Source of the DNA: Clostridiales bacterium
GTDB lineage: Bacteria > Bacillota > Desulfotomaculia > Desulfotomaculales > VENG01
Assembly (NCBI GenBank): GCA_016278505.1
Contig: JADQBQ010000021.1
Span: forward strand, 1 to 64,000
DNA length: 64,000 bases
Direction of reading: 5' to 3'
Made by a program: the position numbers and the translations under genes. Below the pieces are notes generated by a model. That model was given only the letters and a program-made list of their open reading frames with translations, did no database searches and was not told where the DNA came from. Within the stretch, counting starts at the first letter, position 1. Every line of letters begins with the position of its first letter. Shown here piece by piece: positions 62,005 through 64,000 of this stretch.

Positions 62005-63986
62005 AATTTCCCCCCCCCTGAAGATAGCACGTTGTCAACGCGTGTATTACCCCGCAAGCGCTCCAGCTCTTGTGTGATTTGCATCAAACGCGATATTAAA
62101 CTAAAATCATCTAAAGAACATCGTGCTTTCCGTCTCCAATTAGGGTGCTCATCAAGTGTCCCAGGCACATTCTGCGACGCCGTTTCCAACCACAAGTCTT
62201 CCATATTGACCATAAGAATACGACCGGAACTACTAGCCAGGAATTTAAGGCTTGCCTTTAAAATGTCCTCTGCTGCGAGACTGAAAGGCTCAAGCACTCC
62301 CATGTCATTTAAAAAGCAGGCTAGGCACTTGCGTTCGTCTGGACTCTGCCCTGCCCAAAAGGAATTAAAGGGAGGCATGTCATGCGTATTTAAACTAACC
62401 AGGGAGTCCCTGGGAACATGGTTAAGTCCTTGGTCTTGGCGTTGCTGAAACGGTAAAATGTACATTCTGTAAATATTGTGCTGTTCCATTTCGGTTCTTA
62501 CTTGATCGGGAACGGTACCCAGATCTTCACCTACCAACGCTGTTTTGTGACGGTGAGATTCCAATGCCAGTACTGCATAAAACTCTTCAGCCCGGTACCG
62601 AACATAAACCCCATTTTCTGCGCCATGACCTCTGGGGATCCAAAAAAGTCTGTGCAGCCCGGCAACATGGTCAAGGCGTAATATTCCTGCGTACTGCATG
62701 TGGTTTCGTAGACAATCTACATAATACCGGTAACCTCGTTTACGAATTTTTTGGGGATGGAGAGGAGGAAAGCCCCAATCCTGGCCACTGGTAAAAAAGG
62801 AATCTGGTGGCGCACCGGTACTGACATCCAGGGCAAATGATGCCTGCTCGCGCCATACATCATAACCACCGCCGTTTACACCCAGGGGCAAATCCAGATA
62901 CAGTCCGGAGCCCTGCCGCCCTGGTTGGGTAGAAACAGACCGCAGTTGTTCACGCGCCACCCACTGTATGTATAAGTGATACCGCTCCACTTCCGGGTCA
63001 TAGTCACTCTGGCGCAACATACCTTCTTGCATTCTTTGCGGCCATGCAGGCCAACCAGCCAACTGCTTTTCCGCAGCAGCCCGGAACCGCGCGTAATCCC
63101 GGGCCCCAGGATACTCTTCAGTCCAACGCCGGATAGCTTCCTGTCTTACGCCATCACCTGCAAAACAACAGCGCCCCAGTTCTTCTAAAACCTTCCTTTT
63201 TACTGCCATACCCCGGCGGTAATTAACCAGAGGATCGCTTCTTAGGACCTCAATTTCCTTTTGCAAAGCAGATGAATTTAACAGACTTTGTGCCTGTGGA
63301 CAACGCTCTAACTCCGGAACTGCGGCAGCATTAATATAAAATTCATTCCAAAAAAGCCTACTTACCGGTGAATATGGACTGGGATCAAAGGGCTTATCCA
63401 TATATGTGGCCAGTAGAGGGAGCGTACCTACTACACTACCTCCCCGGTCTTGCAACCAATTTAACAAAGCTTTCAGATCCAAAAAGTCTCCCGATCCCCA
63501 GTTATTACGGGATTGAATGGAATAAAGAGGAAGAAACCCTCCCCAGATTCTGTCTACCCCGTAGGCTTGGCTCGGTGCACAAATAATCAATGTATCCCAG
63601 CTATTCGGCCCTTGCAATAATCTAAAGCGGTGGTATCCCCAGGGCAGTACGTAGGGCAATTCCAGTTGCTTAACCACATAACCCGTTCCTTCCACCGGCG
63701 CTGCCTGCAAAACTGGAAGCAAAGACAAATCGCTTTTCCAGTTGTAAACTTCACCGTACTCCAATTTTAATTCACATTCGGCCAAACTATCGGCACGGTC
63801 CGCCGGCAAATTAAACTCCAAGCACGCGCATTCCCTATCCCAAACTACTACCACAGGCTCAGAACATCTTCGCCACTGCTCCTGTTGATGCTCCCTGAGG
63901 GCACTCTCAATATCATGCATATCATTAACCGGGGCCCCTAACGCCATAAGCACCGCTAAAAGTGAATCTTCAGAGGCCCGCCTCAA
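62001..63986 (-). CDS. malQ: 4-alpha-glucanotransferase (amylomaltase)
   Basis: 661 residues. GH77 motifs SPYSPVSRLFWNE, GILRLDHVAGLHRLFW (Asp), LVGEDLGTVP (Glu) and LNTHDMPPF. It rearranges maltodextrins, providing longer chains for TreY. Start TTG 63986 behind GGGAGGGG. The preceding gene, beyond the window edge, probably ends in TTGA overlapping this start. The N-terminal ~100 residues extend beyond a minimal MalQ, as in the long type. Confidence 0.9.
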   Translation of the reverse strand: MRRASEDSLLAVLMALGAPVNDMHDIESALREHQQEQWRRCSEPVVVVWDRECACLEFNLPADRADSLAECELKLEYGEVYNWKSDLSLLPVLQAAPVEGTGYVVKQLELPYVLPWGYHRFRLLQGPNSWDTLIICAPSQAYGVDRIWGGFLPLYSIQSRNNWGSGDFLDLKALLNWLQDRGGSVVGTLPLLATYMDKPFDPSPYSPVSRLFWNEFYINAAAVPELERCPQAQSLLNSSALQKEIEVLRSDPLVNYRRGMAVKRKVLEELGRCCFAGDGVRQEAIRRWTEEYPGARDYARFRAAAEKQLAGWPAWPQRMQEGMLRQSDYDPEVERYHLYIQWVAREQLRSVSTQPGRQGSGLYLDLPLGVNGGGYDVWREQASFALDVSTGAPPDSFFTSGQDWGFPPLHPQKIRKRGYRYYVDCLRNHMQYAGILRLDHVAGLHRLFWIPRGHGAENGVYVRYRAEEFYAVLALESHRHKTALVGEDLGTVPDQVRTEMEQHNIYRMYILPFQQRQDQGLNHVPRDSLVSLNTHDMPPFNSFWAGQSPDERKCLACFLNDMGVLEPFSLAAEDILKASLKFLASSSGRILMVNMEDLWLETASQNVPGTLDEHPNWRRKARCSLDDFSLISRLMQITQELERLRGNTRVDNVLSSGGGKL

Positions 63987-64000
63987 ACAGCCCCTCCCAT

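Noticed and set aside
1-64000. CRISPR arrays, rRNA genes, full-length insertion sequences or prophage
   Set aside because: No regularly spaced direct repeats, rRNA signatures, transposase or phage structural genes were seen.

Overview
The window looks like a chromosomal segment of an anaerobic, spore-forming Firmicute, most likely a Desulfotomaculum/Peptococcaceae-type organism. The evidence is the end of an acetyl-CoA synthase (Wood-Ljungdahl) operon, electron-bifurcation genes, a sensory [FeFe]-hydrogenase, sporulation-type genes (SleB-like hydrolase, SpoVM-like peptide, SpoVB-like flippase, SpoIIE-type phosphatase), strong AGGAGG ribosome binding sites and many TTG/GTG starts. Species cannot be fixed from the sequence alone.

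Region 1 (1-16,523) is C1 and energy metabolism. acsB (3' end), acsC, cooC, acsD and acsE end at a terminator. After a strong promoter come two paralogous modules. The first is hdrA1, mvhD1 and three genes resembling FlxB, FlxC and FlxA (NADH-linked). The second is hdrA2, mvhD2, metV and metF (methylene-tetrahydrofolate reductase). Both mvhD genes contain an in-frame TGA read here as selenocysteine, each followed by a bacterial SECIS-type hairpin whose loop starts 20 nt after the TGA. The selenocysteine replaces a different conserved cysteine in each paralog. No HdrB or HdrC gene is present. Together the genes suggest an NADH-fed, flavin-bifurcating route to ferredoxin and methyl-THF.

Region 2 (16,564-27,300): a perfect consensus promoter drives a putative H2-sensing operon (2Fe-2S protein, sensory [FeFe]-hydrogenase with PAS domain, PP2C phosphatase). 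A PHP phosphatase, DnaD and DnaI-like primosome proteins, a LysM/SleB hydrolase, a P-loop protein, a tRNA-Pro(CGG), a lone carbohydrate-binding module, an HD protein and a pyruvate-kinase-C-like protein follow.

Region 3 (27,400-36,060) is accessory and decaying. It has a sigma-like gene broken by TAA, an ECF sigma/anti-sigma pair, membrane proteins (one frameshifted), a split degenerate subtilase, an HlyD remnant, a thioredoxin-reductase-like flavoprotein lacking the NADPH motif, and several palindromic repeats.

Region 4 (36,300-54,900) is mainly housekeeping: adk, a methyltransferase, a purine nucleoside phosphorylase, an XRE regulator, trxB, meaB, a DinG helicase, a SpoVM-like peptide, a TPR protein, folE, a YpmA-like protein, surE, a SpoVB-like flippase and an EF-G-like GTPase.

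Region 5 (54,899-64,000, minus strand) is an operon malQ-treZ-GH57-treY for turning alpha-glucan into trehalose.
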